The notes under the pieces were generated by a model that was not told the origin of the DNA, searched no databases, and was given only the letters and a program-made list of their open reading frames with translations. The position numbers were made by a program, and so were the translations under genes. 41,254 nt of DNA from Actinomadura harenae (GTDB taxonomy: Bacteria; Actinomycetota; Actinomycetes; Streptosporangiales; Streptosporangiaceae). Of this stretch, positions 29,548-37,256 are shown piece by piece. Location: NCBI RefSeq assembly GCF_003696215.1, contig NZ_RFFG01000070.1, forward strand, positions 1 through 41,254, in the 5' to 3' direction. Every line of letters begins with the position of its first letter. The first letter of the stretch is position 1.

Positions 29548-30738
29548 TCAGCGGAGCGCGAACTCCCAGCCGCGGCCCTCGCCGTACTCGCGCAGCAGCC
29601 GCCGCGCCGTGGTCGTGACGTGCACCTCGTCCGGGCCGTCGAAGACGCGGCCCGCGCGGGCGTGCCGGTACATCGCGTCCAGCGGGGTGTCGGGGGTGAG
29701 GCCCTGCGCCCCGTGCACCTGGATCGCGCGGTCGACGACCGCGTTCAGCATCCGCGCCGCGACCACCTTGACCACGCCGATCTCGACCCGCGCCTGGTCG
29801 CCCTGGTCGATCCGGTGCGCGGCGTGCAGGGTCAGCATCCGCGCCGACTGGATCTCGGCGTAGGAGTCGAAGACGTGCTGCTGCATCAGCTGCTTGTCCG
29901 CCAGGGGGCCGCCGAACGCCGTCCGGGAGTTCAGCCGCTCGCACATCAGGTCGAACGCGCGCTGCGCCTGCCCGAGGAAGCGCATGCAGTGGAAGATCCG
30001 GCCCGGCCCGAGCCGCTCCTGCGCGATGACGAACCCGTGCCCGCGCTCGCCGAGCAGGTTCTCGCGCGGCACCCGGACCTCGTCGTACAGCACCTCGCAG
30101 TGCCCGCCGTCGAGGCCGAGGACGGGGGTGTCGCGGACGATCGTGTACCCCGGCGTGTCCGTCGGGACGAGGATCATGCTGAACGCGCGGTGCGGCGGCG
30201 CGTCCGGCTCGGTGCGGCACATCACGGTCGTGTAGGCGGCGCGGTCGGCGTAGGTGGTGAACCACTTGCGGCCGCGGATCACCCACGCGCCGTCCTCCAG
30301 TGTCGCGGCCGTGGTGATCTGCGTCGGGTCGGAGCTGGACACGCCCGGCTCGGTCATCGCGAAGCTCGGCCAGATCTCGCCCTGCACCAGCGGCTTCAGG
30401 AACCGCTCGCGCTGCGCCCCGCTGGCGTGCCGGTGCAGCATCAGGGAGTCCTGGAGCGTGAGCGTGCCGAGCGCGACCTGCCCGTACTCGCTGCGTCCCT
30501 GCACCTCGTTGACGTACACGTAGTCGAGGAACGGCAGCCCGCCCCCGCCCAGCTCCCGGGGGTGCCCGAGCGCCCACAGGCCCTCGGCCTTGGCCTCCCC
30601 CTGCAACCGGGCCATCGTCTCGCGGGCCTCGTCGCCGCCGCGTCCCAGCGCGGGTTCGGCGGGCTCGACCCGTTCGGTCATGAAGGCGTGCACGGCGTCA
30701 CGGACGGGACGCACCGACGCGGGAACCTCGAAGCTCAT
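29548..30738 (-). CDS. Acyl-CoA dehydrogenase family protein
   Basis: The ATG (MSFEVPASVRPVRDAV) has a strong AGGAGGTGG and gives 396 residues, a normal acyl-CoA dehydrogenase length. FAMTEPGVSSSDPTQI and WFTTYADRAAYTTVMCRTEPDA are the FAD- and substrate-binding middle strands, RTAFGGPLADKQLMQQ the conserved C-terminal helix region, and QVHGAQGLTPDTPLDAMYRHARAGRVFDGPDEVH the end of the fold with its Arg-Asp-Gly-like signature. It oxidises an acyl-CoA and passes electrons to ETF. This subgroup usually pairs with DUF6285 and APH-like genes; the DUF6285 gene is divergent from it across 49 bases. Confidence 0.9.
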   Translation of the reverse strand: MSFEVPASVRPVRDAVHAFMTERVEPAEPALGRGGDEARETMARLQGEAKAEGLWALGHPRELGGGGLPFLDYVYVNEVQGRSEYGQVALGTLTLQDSLMLHRHASGAQRERFLKPLVQGEIWPSFAMTEPGVSSSDPTQITTAATLEDGAWVIRGRKWFTTYADRAAYTTVMCRTEPDAPPHRAFSMILVPTDTPGYTIVRDTPVLGLDGGHCEVLYDEVRVPRENLLGERGHGFVIAQERLGPGRIFHCMRFLGQAQRAFDLMCERLNSRTAFGGPLADKQLMQQHVFDSYAEIQSARMLTLHAAHRIDQGDQARVEIGVVKVVAARMLNAVVDRAIQVHGAQGLTPDTPLDAMYRHARAGRVFDGPDEVHVTTTARRLLREYGEGRGWEFALR

Positions 30739-30751
30739 CCGACCACCTCCT

Positions 30752-30764
30752 AGAATCGCATTCT
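30752..30764. promoter_or_regulatory. Palindrome in the divergent acyl-CoA dehydrogenase/DUF6285 promoter
   Basis: AGAAT-CGC-ATTCT is a perfect 5-bp inverted repeat in the 49-base gap, directly beside the ribosome binding sites of both genes. It is likely a TetR-type operator controlling both directions. It is shorter and less centred than the KstR consensus of sterol genes, so its regulator is unknown; the TetR protein encoded at 23.6 kb is a candidate. Confidence 0.45.
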
Positions 30765-30787
30765 GTCCCAGGAGGAGGAGACACGCG

Positions 30788-31132
30788 ATGCCCCCGCCGC
30801 ACGACGCCCCCGGACCCGGCGAACTCGTCGCGGCCGTCCGCGAGTTCCTCGAACGCGACGTCCTCGGCGCCCTCTCCGGCCGGACCCGCTTCCACGCCCT
30901 CGTCGCGATCAACGTCCTCGGCATCGTCGAACGTGAACTGGACCTCGGCCCCGGCCAGGCCGAACGCCACCGCGCCCGGCTCCGCGACCTGGGCTTCCCC
31001 GACGACGCCGCCCTCGCCGCCGCGATCCGCGACGGCGCGCTCGACGACCGCCACGCCGAGCTCAAGGACGCGCTGACCGCGATGGTCCGCGACAAACTCG
31101 CCGTCGCCGACCCCCGCCACCTCGACGACTGA
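30788..31132 (+). CDS. DUF6285 domain protein
   Basis: The ATG follows GGAGGAGGAG and gives 114 residues, a single all-helical domain: LVAAVREFLERDVLGALSG, HALVAINVLGIVEREL, then HRARLRDLGFPDD. This pattern is DUF6285, whose genes usually accompany an APH-like phosphotransferase and an acyl-CoA dehydrogenase, suggesting one pathway or a complex for them. It is soluble, with no signal. Here it is divergent from the dehydrogenase and shares its operator. The biochemical role is unknown. Confidence 0.75.
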   Translation: MPPPHDAPGPGELVAAVREFLERDVLGALSGRTRFHALVAINVLGIVERELDLGPGQAERHRARLRDLGFPDDAALAAAIRDGALDDRHAELKDALTAMVRDKLAVADPRHLDD

Positions 31133-31214
31133 ACCCCGAAGACGATCGCCCCCGGAAGACGGCCGATCCCGGAAGGGCGATCCCGGACAGGGCGGCCGGC
31201 CCCGGGAACGCGGA

Positions 31215-31246
31215 CGGCCCGGCCCCCGGGAGCGAGGGCCGGGCCG
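31215..31246. terminator. Bidirectional terminator
   Basis: CGGCCCGGCCC pairs over 11 bp with GGGCCGGGCCG around a 10-base loop; outer GGAAC/GTTCC can extend it. It separates the plus-strand DUF6285 gene from the convergent symporter gene. Confidence 0.75.
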
Positions 31247-31282
31247 GGTTCCGCGGTCACGCGACGGACCGGGACGGCGGGA

Positions 31283-32890
31283 TCACGTGCTGGAGGCGAC
31301 CGCCGGCTCGTGCACCTTCGGGTCGTCCTCGTCGGCGGTGTAGTCCTCCGGCGTGGTGACGTCCTCGCCGTCCTTCAGGCCCGTGGCCTTCAGGACCAGC
31401 GAGACCGCGACGGCCACGACGAGGTTCACCAGCAGCGCCAGGATGCCGACGTACACCGTCATCCTGGTGTCCAGGCCGAGGTCGCTCAGCTTGTAGGCCG
31501 AGCCCCCGAAGTGCGCCTTGCCCTTGGCCACGTTCGGGATCTCGTACAGCATCCACAGGCCGGCCGCCATGCCCGCCAGCCAGCCCGCGATCAGCCCGCC
31601 CCGGTGGAACCAGCCGGTCACCAGGCCGAGGCCCACCGACGGGAGCGTCTGCAGGATGATGACGCCGCCGATCAGCTGGAGGTCGATGGAGAACTCCGGG
31701 TCCAGCGCCAGGATGCAGACGACCGCGCCGACCTTGACGACCAGCGAGACCAGCTTGGAGACGACCGCCTCCTCCTTGTCGGTCGCGTCCTTGCGCCAGA
31801 ACTCCTTGTAGATGTTGCGGGTGAACAGGTTCGCCGCCGCGATCGACATGATCGCCGCCGGGACCAGCGCGCCGATCCCGACCGCCGCGAACGCCACGCC
31901 CGCGAACCAGTCCGGGAACATCTTGTCGAACAGCACCGGGACGACCGTGTTGGTGTCCGGCTTGCCGCCGGACGACAGCGGCTTCACGCCGGCCGCGATC
32001 GCCATGTAGCCGAGCAGCGCGATCAGGCCGAGGACGAAGCTGTAGGCCGGCAGCGCCGCCATGTTCCGCTTGATGACGTCCCGGTTCTTGCTGGCCAGGA
32101 CGCCGGTGATGCTGTGCGGGTAGAGGAACAGCGCCAGCGCCGAGCCCAGCGCGAGCATCGCGTAGTTCAGCTGGTTCGTGCCGTCCAGCAGGACGCCGTC
32201 GCTCGGCGCGGGCGTCTTGGCGAACTTGGCCTGCGCCGTGTCGAAGATGTTGCCCCAGCCGCCGACCTTCGACGGGATGTACAGCACGGCCACGATGATC
32301 ACGATGTAGATCAGCGCGTCCTTGACGAAGGCGATCAGCGCCGGGGCGCGCAGCCCCGACTGGTAGGTGTAGGCCGCCAGGATCGCGAACGCGATGAGGA
32401 TCGGCCAGTGCCCGTTCACGCCCATCGCCTTCAGCACCGACTCGATGCCGACCAGCTGCAGCGCGATGTACGGCATCGTCGCGACGATGCCGGTGACCGC
32501 GATGACGGCCGCGAGGGTGGGGGAGCCGAACCGGGCCCGGACGAAGTCCGCCGGGGTGACGAACCCGTGCCGGTGCGACACCGACCAGAGCCGGATCAGG
32601 ACCAGGAACACCAGCGGGTACACCACGATCGTGTACGGGACGGCGTAGAAGCCGGCCGCGCCCGCGCCGAACACCAGCGCCGGGACGGCGACGAAGGTGT
32701 AGGCGGTGTACAGGTCGCCGCCGATCAGGAACCAGGTGATCCAGCTGCCGAACGAGCGGCCGCCGAGGCCCCACTCGTCCAGGCTGTCCATGGTCTGCGG
32801 CCGCCGCCACCGCGCCGCGACGAAGCCCATGCCGCTGACCAGCACGAACAGCACCGCGAAGACGACGAACTCGGTCATGTGGTCCTTCAC
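31283..32890 (-). CDS. mctP: MctP-type sodium:solute symporter (monocarboxylate uptake)
   Basis: The 535-residue protein has about 13 membrane helices with the SSS-family pattern: SLDEWGLGGRSFGSWITWF at the first loop, the GGDLYTAYTF helix and SALALFLYPHSITGVLASKN in the middle. With the DUF3311 partner encoded just upstream it matches the actinobacterial/rhizobial MctP family, which takes up lactate, pyruvate, alanine or similar small acids with sodium or protons. The GTG start overlaps the DUF3311 stop (GTGA), so the two are co-translated. The acidic tail (TTPEDYTADEDDP) is cytoplasmic. Substrate is inferred from the family. Confidence 0.85.
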   Translation of the reverse strand: MKDHMTEFVVFAVLFVLVSGMGFVAARWRRPQTMDSLDEWGLGGRSFGSWITWFLIGGDLYTAYTFVAVPALVFGAGAAGFYAVPYTIVVYPLVFLVLIRLWSVSHRHGFVTPADFVRARFGSPTLAAVIAVTGIVATMPYIALQLVGIESVLKAMGVNGHWPILIAFAILAAYTYQSGLRAPALIAFVKDALIYIVIIVAVLYIPSKVGGWGNIFDTAQAKFAKTPAPSDGVLLDGTNQLNYAMLALGSALALFLYPHSITGVLASKNRDVIKRNMAALPAYSFVLGLIALLGYMAIAAGVKPLSSGGKPDTNTVVPVLFDKMFPDWFAGVAFAAVGIGALVPAAIMSIAAANLFTRNIYKEFWRKDATDKEEAVVSKLVSLVVKVGAVVCILALDPEFSIDLQLIGGVIILQTLPSVGLGLVTGWFHRGGLIAGWLAGMAAGLWMLYEIPNVAKGKAHFGGSAYKLSDLGLDTRMTVYVGILALLVNLVVAVAVSLVLKATGLKDGEDVTTPEDYTADEDDPKVHEPAVASST

Positions 32891-33150
32891 CGGTCATCCC
32901 CCTTCCGGCGCTTGGCCGCCTGGTAGACGATCGCCGTGCAGAGCACGCCGAGCGGGATGAACGCGAACTGCATCCAGTAGAACGCCGGGAACCCGCCGAT
33001 CCGGGGCCCGTCGTGGTTGAACAGCACGGTCAGCAGGGGGACGACGACCGGGACGACGAGCAGCCAGTTGAGGGGGTGGTGGTCCGAGCGGCGCCGGGGG
33101 ACGGGGGCGCTCGCCTTGGGGGGTTCGGGGGGTGGGTCCTGCGGGGACAA
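32887..33150 (-). CDS. DUF3311 partner of the symporter
   Basis: The gene seems to start at a rare TTG (LSPQDPPPEP) six bases after a perfect AGGAGG; no ATG or GTG fits. The 87-residue product has a Pro-rich cytoplasmic head (PPPEPPKASAPVPRRRSD) and two membrane helices (LNWLLVVPVVVPLLTVLF and FYWMQFAFIPLGVLCTAIVYQ), the DUF3311 pattern. Such proteins are always small and encoded right before SSS/MctP symporters, whose assembly or activity they probably support. Its stop overlaps the symporter start by four bases. Confidence 0.8.
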   Translation of the reverse strand: MSPQDPPPEPPKASAPVPRRRSDHHPLNWLLVVPVVVPLLTVLFNHDGPRIGGFPAFYWMQFAFIPLGVLCTAIVYQAAKRRKGDDR

Positions 33151-33369
33151 GGGGATCCTCCTCGCGCACGTGACGCGTTCGCGGCCGACCAGGACGTCCA
33201 CTATGTGAGACGGTCCCTGGCCTGGGGTGGGTGCCCGGAAGACTACTGGTTGTCCGATTACGGTCCGGTCTCGGGCGCGGCACGAGTGCGTGGAGCGTTC
33301 CAGCATGTGAAACGGCCGGTCATGCGCGAGGGCCGGGCGCGGGCCCGTGCCTCGGGGAGGGGGCGGGGA

Positions 33370-34017
33370 TCAGGCGCCGGTGAAGTCGTCGGCGATGTCG
33401 CGGGTGCCGTAGCCGTCCGGCGCGGGCACCTCGACGATCGGGTCGTCCCGGTCGTCGTACTCGACGCGCAGCGCCCGCGCCATCGTCGCGTGCATCTCGT
33501 ACAGGCAGGTCACGTAGGTGAGTTCGAGGATCTGCTCGTCCGGGAGGTGCTTCTTGAGGGTCGCGAACACCTCGTCGTGGACGCGGCCGCCGTTGAGGAC
33601 GAGGGCGTCGGCGTAGGCGAGGACCGCCCGCTCCAGCTCGTCGAACAGGTCCGAGACCTCCCAGCAGGCGACAGCCCGGACCTTCTCGTCCGGGACGCCG
33701 AGCGCCCGCATCTGCTTGCAGTGCTGCGAGAACACGAACTGGCTGCCGCGCGCCCACCCGGCCCGCGTCTGCCCCAGCTCGCGCAGGACGGGGTCCAGCC
33801 GGACGCCCCGGTAGACCTCGAAGCCCTTGACGCAGTGCTTGAAGATCGCCTGGTCGAGCGCGAACGTCGTCCACCAGTCCCCGGGCGACCCGGTCGCCGT
33901 CCCCCGGCCCTCGGTCGGGTCGGAGTCCTCGCCGAAGAGCCGGTCGTAGAAGAAGAGGGCGAGCCTGTCGTCCCTGGCCTCGAGTTCGGCGCGGGGGACC
34001 TGGCGGAGTCGGGGCAT
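33370..34017 (-). CDS. Carboxymuconolactone decarboxylase-family (AhpD-like) protein
   Basis: At 215 residues this is a full CMD-family domain: a catalytic-type Cys-His arrangement around FVFSQHCKQMRALGVP, then the helices KVRAVACWEVSDLFDELERA and VHDEVFATLKKHLPDEQILEL with TCLYEMHATMARAL. The family covers AhpD peroxidase partners and decarboxylases; which one is not decided by the sequence, and the CXXC pair of AhpD is not seen, only one Cys. It lies 62 bases after a VOC-family gene on the same strand with AAGGAG upstream, so both are likely parts of one degradation or detoxification operon. Confidence 0.75.
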   Translation of the reverse strand: MPRLRQVPRAELEARDDRLALFFYDRLFGEDSDPTEGRGTATGSPGDWWTTFALDQAIFKHCVKGFEVYRGVRLDPVLRELGQTRAGWARGSQFVFSQHCKQMRALGVPDEKVRAVACWEVSDLFDELERAVLAYADALVLNGGRVHDEVFATLKKHLPDEQILELTYVTCLYEMHATMARALRVEYDDRDDPIVEVPAPDGYGTRDIADDFTGA

Positions 34018-34079
34018 CGGCGTTCTCCTTCGGGCGGCGGCGGCGGCGACGGACGGGGCGGCGGCGGGGACGGGATGGG

Positions 34080-34652
34080 TCAGACGGTGCGGTCGGCGGC
34101 GGTCCTCGGCTCGTGCCGGACGTCCTCGGGGCGGTCCAGCTCACGCAGCCAGCAGGCGAACTCGACCAGGACGCCGTCGGGGTCCTTGAAGTAGATCGAG
34201 CGGACGAACACGCCGTCGTGGACGTCCTTGGCGACGCCGAACTCGCTGTCGTCGTGGTTCAGCAGGACGCCGACGTCGACGCCCTTGGCGATCAGCCGGT
34301 CCCGGTACTCCTCGATCCGCTCCGGCGGGACGTCGAAGGCGATGTGATTCATCGAGCCGACCGCCGACAGCAGCTCGCCCCGGTCGGGCAGGCCCTTGGG
34401 CGCCGTCACGCCGGGCACCGCCTCGGGCGCGTCGGGGAACCAGAAGAACGCCAGCGCGTTCCCGCCGCCGCAGTCGAAGAAGAAGTGCTGGCCCCAGCCC
34501 ATGGGCAGGTCGATCGTCTTGATCAGCGGCATGCCGAGGACGCCCTGGTAGAAGTCCACGGTCCGCTTCATGTCGCGGCACACCAGCGCCAGGTGGTTCA
34601 CCCCGCGCAGCTCGAACTCGGTGTTGGTGCGGCCGGTTCCGGTGGAGGTCAT
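34080..34652 (-). CDS. VOC-superfamily dioxygenase or glyoxalase-like protein
   Basis: The chosen ATG (MTSTGTGRTNTEFELRG) follows GGGAGGACCGC; the open frame goes further upstream, without a binding site. The 190-residue protein has two betaalphabetabetabeta units: RGVNHLALVCRDMKRTVDFY at the front and GSMNHIAFDVPPERIEEY in the middle, with metal ligands His in each and Glu in GVLVEFACWL at the end. The ligand set (H-H-E) suits type I extradiol dioxygenases or related lyases. Its partner behind it is a CMD-family gene, which fits an aromatic ring breakdown step. Substrate is unknown. Confidence 0.8.
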   Translation of the reverse strand: MTSTGTGRTNTEFELRGVNHLALVCRDMKRTVDFYQGVLGMPLIKTIDLPMGWGQHFFFDCGGGNALAFFWFPDAPEAVPGVTAPKGLPDRGELLSAVGSMNHIAFDVPPERIEEYRDRLIAKGVDVGVLLNHDDSEFGVAKDVHDGVFVRSIYFKDPDGVLVEFACWLRELDRPEDVRHEPRTAADRTV

Positions 34653-34852
34653 GCGGTCCTCCCGCGCAGTGTCGGTAAGTGACCCCTTTCTGCTCATCCT
34701 GCCAGGAACGGCGGCCGGGCAGAACCCCGTTCGGTTCATGATCCGCGCGGATCCGGGCCGGACTCCCGGCCGGGCGGCCGACCCGCGGGGCGTTCCGGGG
34801 TGAATCGGGCAGGGCGTGGCGGGGGCGGCGCGGCAGCGGGTACGCTCGGCGC

Positions 34853-34894
34853 ATGCGAACCGACACCCACCGCCAGTGGTGGTGGCGCCGCTGA
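34853..34894 (+). CDS. trpL: trp leader peptide
   Basis: A 13-codon frame, MRTDTHRQ followed by WWW, RR and a stop, with three Trp codons in a row (34877-34885). It lies about 110 bases before the anthranilate synthase gene and is overlapped by the hairpins of an attenuator. Ribosomes stalled on the Trp codons when charged tRNA-Trp is low would change the mRNA folding. A similar leader with three Trp codons is known before the fused trpE(G) gene of Streptomyces venezuelae. No strong ribosome binding site is visible. Confidence 0.85.
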   Translation: MRTDTHRQWWWRR

Positions 34895-34956
34895 GGCGGC
34901 GCCGGTATTCGCACGTTCGACGACCAGGCGATCGCCCCTCACCGGCGGTCGCCTTT
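34884..34956 (+). promoter_or_regulatory. trp attenuator (leader hairpins and terminator)
   Basis: GGCGCCGC (34884-34891), which starts inside the last Trp codon, pairs with GCGGCGCC (34896-34903) around the leader stop TGAG. The terminator stem is AGGCGATCGCC (34926-34936) with GGCGGTCGCCT (34944-34954), one wobble, then TT. The strand after the Trp codons (34895-34903, GGCGGCGCC) can instead pair with 34927-34936 (GGCGATCGCC, one bulge), which would act as antiterminator. This gives a classical four-segment attenuator: stalling at Trp codons favours read-through into the anthranilate synthase. Confidence 0.8.
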
Positions 34957-35002
34957 CGCGTGCCGGCGGTGCGGGGCCTTGATCAGACGAGGGGCCACCG
35001 CG

Positions 35003-37192
35003 GTGGAGACCGTCCAGCAGAAGCCTCTGACCAGCGAGTTCGAGACCGCCGGGGGAATACGGGTGCGCCGCGTGGCCGCGCCGGTCGACTCCGCGCGCAA
35101 GTCCGGCGTGCTCAACACGCTCGTCGCCGCCGTGGGGGAGCGGCGCGGCGGCGTGCTCAGCTCCGGCATGGAGTATCCCGGCCGCTACAGCCGCTGGCAC
35201 ATGGCCTACGTCGACCCCTGTCTGGAGCTCGTCGCGCGCGGCCGGACGGTCACCGCCCGCGCCCTGAACGACCGCGGGCGGGTGCTGCTGCCCGCCGTCG
35301 CGTCCGCCGTGGCCGGGACGGGCGAGACCCGCGCGCGGACCGGCGACCTGGTCGAGGTGTTCGTCCCGCCGACCGGCGCGTTCTTCACCGAGGAGCAGCG
35401 CAGCCGCCAGCCGACCGTGTTCTCGGCCCTGCGCGCGGTGGTCGACCTGTTCCGCTGCGACGACCCGCACCTCGGCCTGTACGGGGCGTTCGGCTACGAC
35501 CTGTCGCTCCAGTTCGAGCCGCTGCGCACCCGCCTCGAGCGCCCGGCCGACCAGCGCGACCTGGTCCTGCACCTCGCCGACGAGATGGTCGTCGTCGACC
35601 GCAAGCGCGAGACGTCCCACCGGCTGTCGTACGAGTTCACCGTGGACGGCGCGTCCACCGACGGCCTTCCGCGCCTGACGGGGCCGGCCCCGGCGCGGGG
35701 CGCCGCCGAGCTCCCGCCGCAGCCCGTCCCCGGCGTGTACGCGCAGATGGTGCGGGACGCCAAGGACAAGTTCGTCCGCGGTGACCTGTTCGAGGTCACG
35801 CCCGGCCACGCCATGCACGGGCGGTGCACCGACCCGGCGGCGTTCTTCGAGCGGCTCCGCGAGACCAACCCCGCGCCGTACGAGTTCATGTTCAACCTCG
35901 GGGACGGCGAGTTCCTGGTCGGCGCGTCCCCGGAGATGTTCGTCCGGGTGGGCGGCGACCGGGTCGAGACCTGCCCGATCGCCGGGACGATCCGGCGCGG
36001 CGGGGACGCCCTGGAGGACGCCGAGCAGATCCGCACGATCCTGGCGTCCGCCAAGGACGAGTCGGAGCTGACGATGTGCACCGACGTGGACCGCAACGAC
36101 AAGTCGCGGATCTGCGTCCCGGGCAGCGTGAAGGTGCTCGGGCGGCGGCAGATCGAGCTGTACTCGCGGCTGATCCACACCGTCGACCACATCGAGGGGC
36201 GGCTGCGCCCCGGCTTCGACGCCCTCGACGCGTTCCTCACCCACATGTGGGCGGTGACGGTCACGGGCGCGCCGAAGACGTGGGCGATGCAGTTCATCGA
36301 GGACCATGAGGACGCGCCGCGCCGCTGGTACGGCGGCGCGGTCGGGTTCGTCGGCTTCGACGGGTCGATGAACACCGGCCTGACGCTGCGCACCGCGCAG
36401 ATCCGCGACGGCGTCGCGACCGTCCGGGCGGGCGCGACCCTTCTCTACGACTCGGACCCGGACGAGGAGGAGCGCGAGACGCACCTCAAGGCGAGCGCGC
36501 TGCTGCGGGCGCTCGCCGCGTCCGAGGGCGCGGGCGCGCAGGCCGGGCCCTCCGGCGAGCCCATTGGCGGGGACGTCGCCGGGGACGCGCCGGAGGGGGC
36601 GGGTGAGGGCATGAAGGTGCTGCTCGTCGACCACGAGGACTCGTTCGTCAACACCCTCGCCGACTACTTCCGGCAGCAGGGCGCGGACGTGGTGACGCTG
36701 CGGCACGGCTTCCCCCCGAGCCTGCTGGACGAGCACGCTCCCGACCTAGTGGTGCTGTCGCCCGGTCCGGGCCGTCCGGCGGACTTCGCGATGTCGGCGC
36801 TGCTGGACGAGCTGGACGCGCGCCGCCTGCCCGCGTTCGGCGTGTGCCTCGGCCTCCAGGCGATGGTCGAGCACGCGGGCGGCGAGCTGGCGCTCCTGCC
36901 CGAGCCCGCGCACGGCAAGCCCGGCGGCGTGGAGGTGACCGGCGGGAAGCTGTTCGACGGTCTGCCCGGCACGTTCACCGCCGCCCGCTACCACTCCCTG
37001 CACGCCACGCCGGACCGGGTGAAGGGCGGCTTCCAGGTGACGGCGCTGCTCGGCGACGTGGTCATGGCCGTCGAGGACCCGGAGCGGCGGCGCTGGGCCG
37101 TCCAGTTCCACCCGGAGTCGATCCTGACCGCGCAGGGCCGGGCCGGGCACCGGATCGTGGCGAACGCCCTGCGACTCGCCCGCAATTCCTGA
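35003..37192 (+). CDS. trpE: Anthranilate synthase, fused TrpE-TrpG
   Basis: A 729-residue fusion. The N-terminal 510 residues are TrpE, converting chorismate and ammonia to anthranilate: VYAQMVRDAKDKFVRGDLFEVTPG, EFLVGASPEMFV, CPIAGTIRRGGDALED, LTMCTDVDRNDKSRI and GAPKTWAMQFIEDHE are the active-site blocks. A short Gly/Pro linker leads to TrpG, a class I glutamine amidotransferase with VLLVDHEDSFVNTLADY, the nucleophile in GVCLGLQ and the His-Glu pair in VQFHPES. This fused form (clade with Rhizobium and S. venezuelae) often serves a secondary route such as phenazine, pyrrolobenzodiazepine or plain Trp. A trp attenuator precedes it. GTG chosen after GAGGGG; a TTG 24 bases upstream is possible. 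Confidence 0.9.
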   Translation: METVQQKPLTSEFETAGGIRVRRVAAPVDSARKSGVLNTLVAAVGERRGGVLSSGMEYPGRYSRWHMAYVDPCLELVARGRTVTARALNDRGRVLLPAVASAVAGTGETRARTGDLVEVFVPPTGAFFTEEQRSRQPTVFSALRAVVDLFRCDDPHLGLYGAFGYDLSLQFEPLRTRLERPADQRDLVLHLADEMVVVDRKRETSHRLSYEFTVDGASTDGLPRLTGPAPARGAAELPPQPVPGVYAQMVRDAKDKFVRGDLFEVTPGHAMHGRCTDPAAFFERLRETNPAPYEFMFNLGDGEFLVGASPEMFVRVGGDRVETCPIAGTIRRGGDALEDAEQIRTILASAKDESELTMCTDVDRNDKSRICVPGSVKVLGRRQIELYSRLIHTVDHIEGRLRPGFDALDAFLTHMWAVTVTGAPKTWAMQFIEDHEDAPRRWYGGAVGFVGFDGSMNTGLTLRTAQIRDGVATVRAGATLLYDSDPDEEERETHLKASALLRALAASEGAGAQAGPSGEPIGGDVAGDAPEGAGEGMKVLLVDHEDSFVNTLADYFRQQGADVVTLRHGFPPSLLDEHAPDLVVLSPGPGRPADFAMSALLDELDARRLPAFGVCLGLQAMVEHAGGELALLPEPAHGKPGGVEVTGGKLFDGLPGTFTAARYHSLHATPDRVKGGFQVTALLGDVVMAVEDPERRRWAVQFHPESILTAQGRAGHRIVANALRLARNS

Positions 37193-37205
37193 CGAAGGCT
37201 GTCAG

Positions 37206-37256
37206 TCTTTCCTGCCAGCGTGGAGGTCATGACGACGAAATCACTGGCAGGAAAGA
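37206..37256 (+). promoter_or_regulatory. 13-bp inverted repeat enclosing the SDR ribosome binding site and start codon
   Basis: TCTTTCCTGCCAG (37206-37218) and CTGGCAGGAAAGA (37244-37256) are exact inverses separated by 25 bases that hold GGAGG and the ATG. The left arm is untranslated; the right arm is codons for SLAGK. In mRNA the start region would be in the loop of a strong hairpin; in DNA the two half-sites could bind a regulator. Confidence 0.55.

Noticed and set aside
26779..30753. A 1,324-codon open frame on the plus strand
   Set aside because: It runs antisense through the hexosaminidase and acyl-CoA dehydrogenase genes. Its product is Arg/Val/Gly-rich without domains; it is open only because of high GC content.
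34736..36736. Long minus-strand frame opposite anthranilate synthase
   Set aside because: It is a shadow of TrpE-TrpG, with no start site and no known domain.
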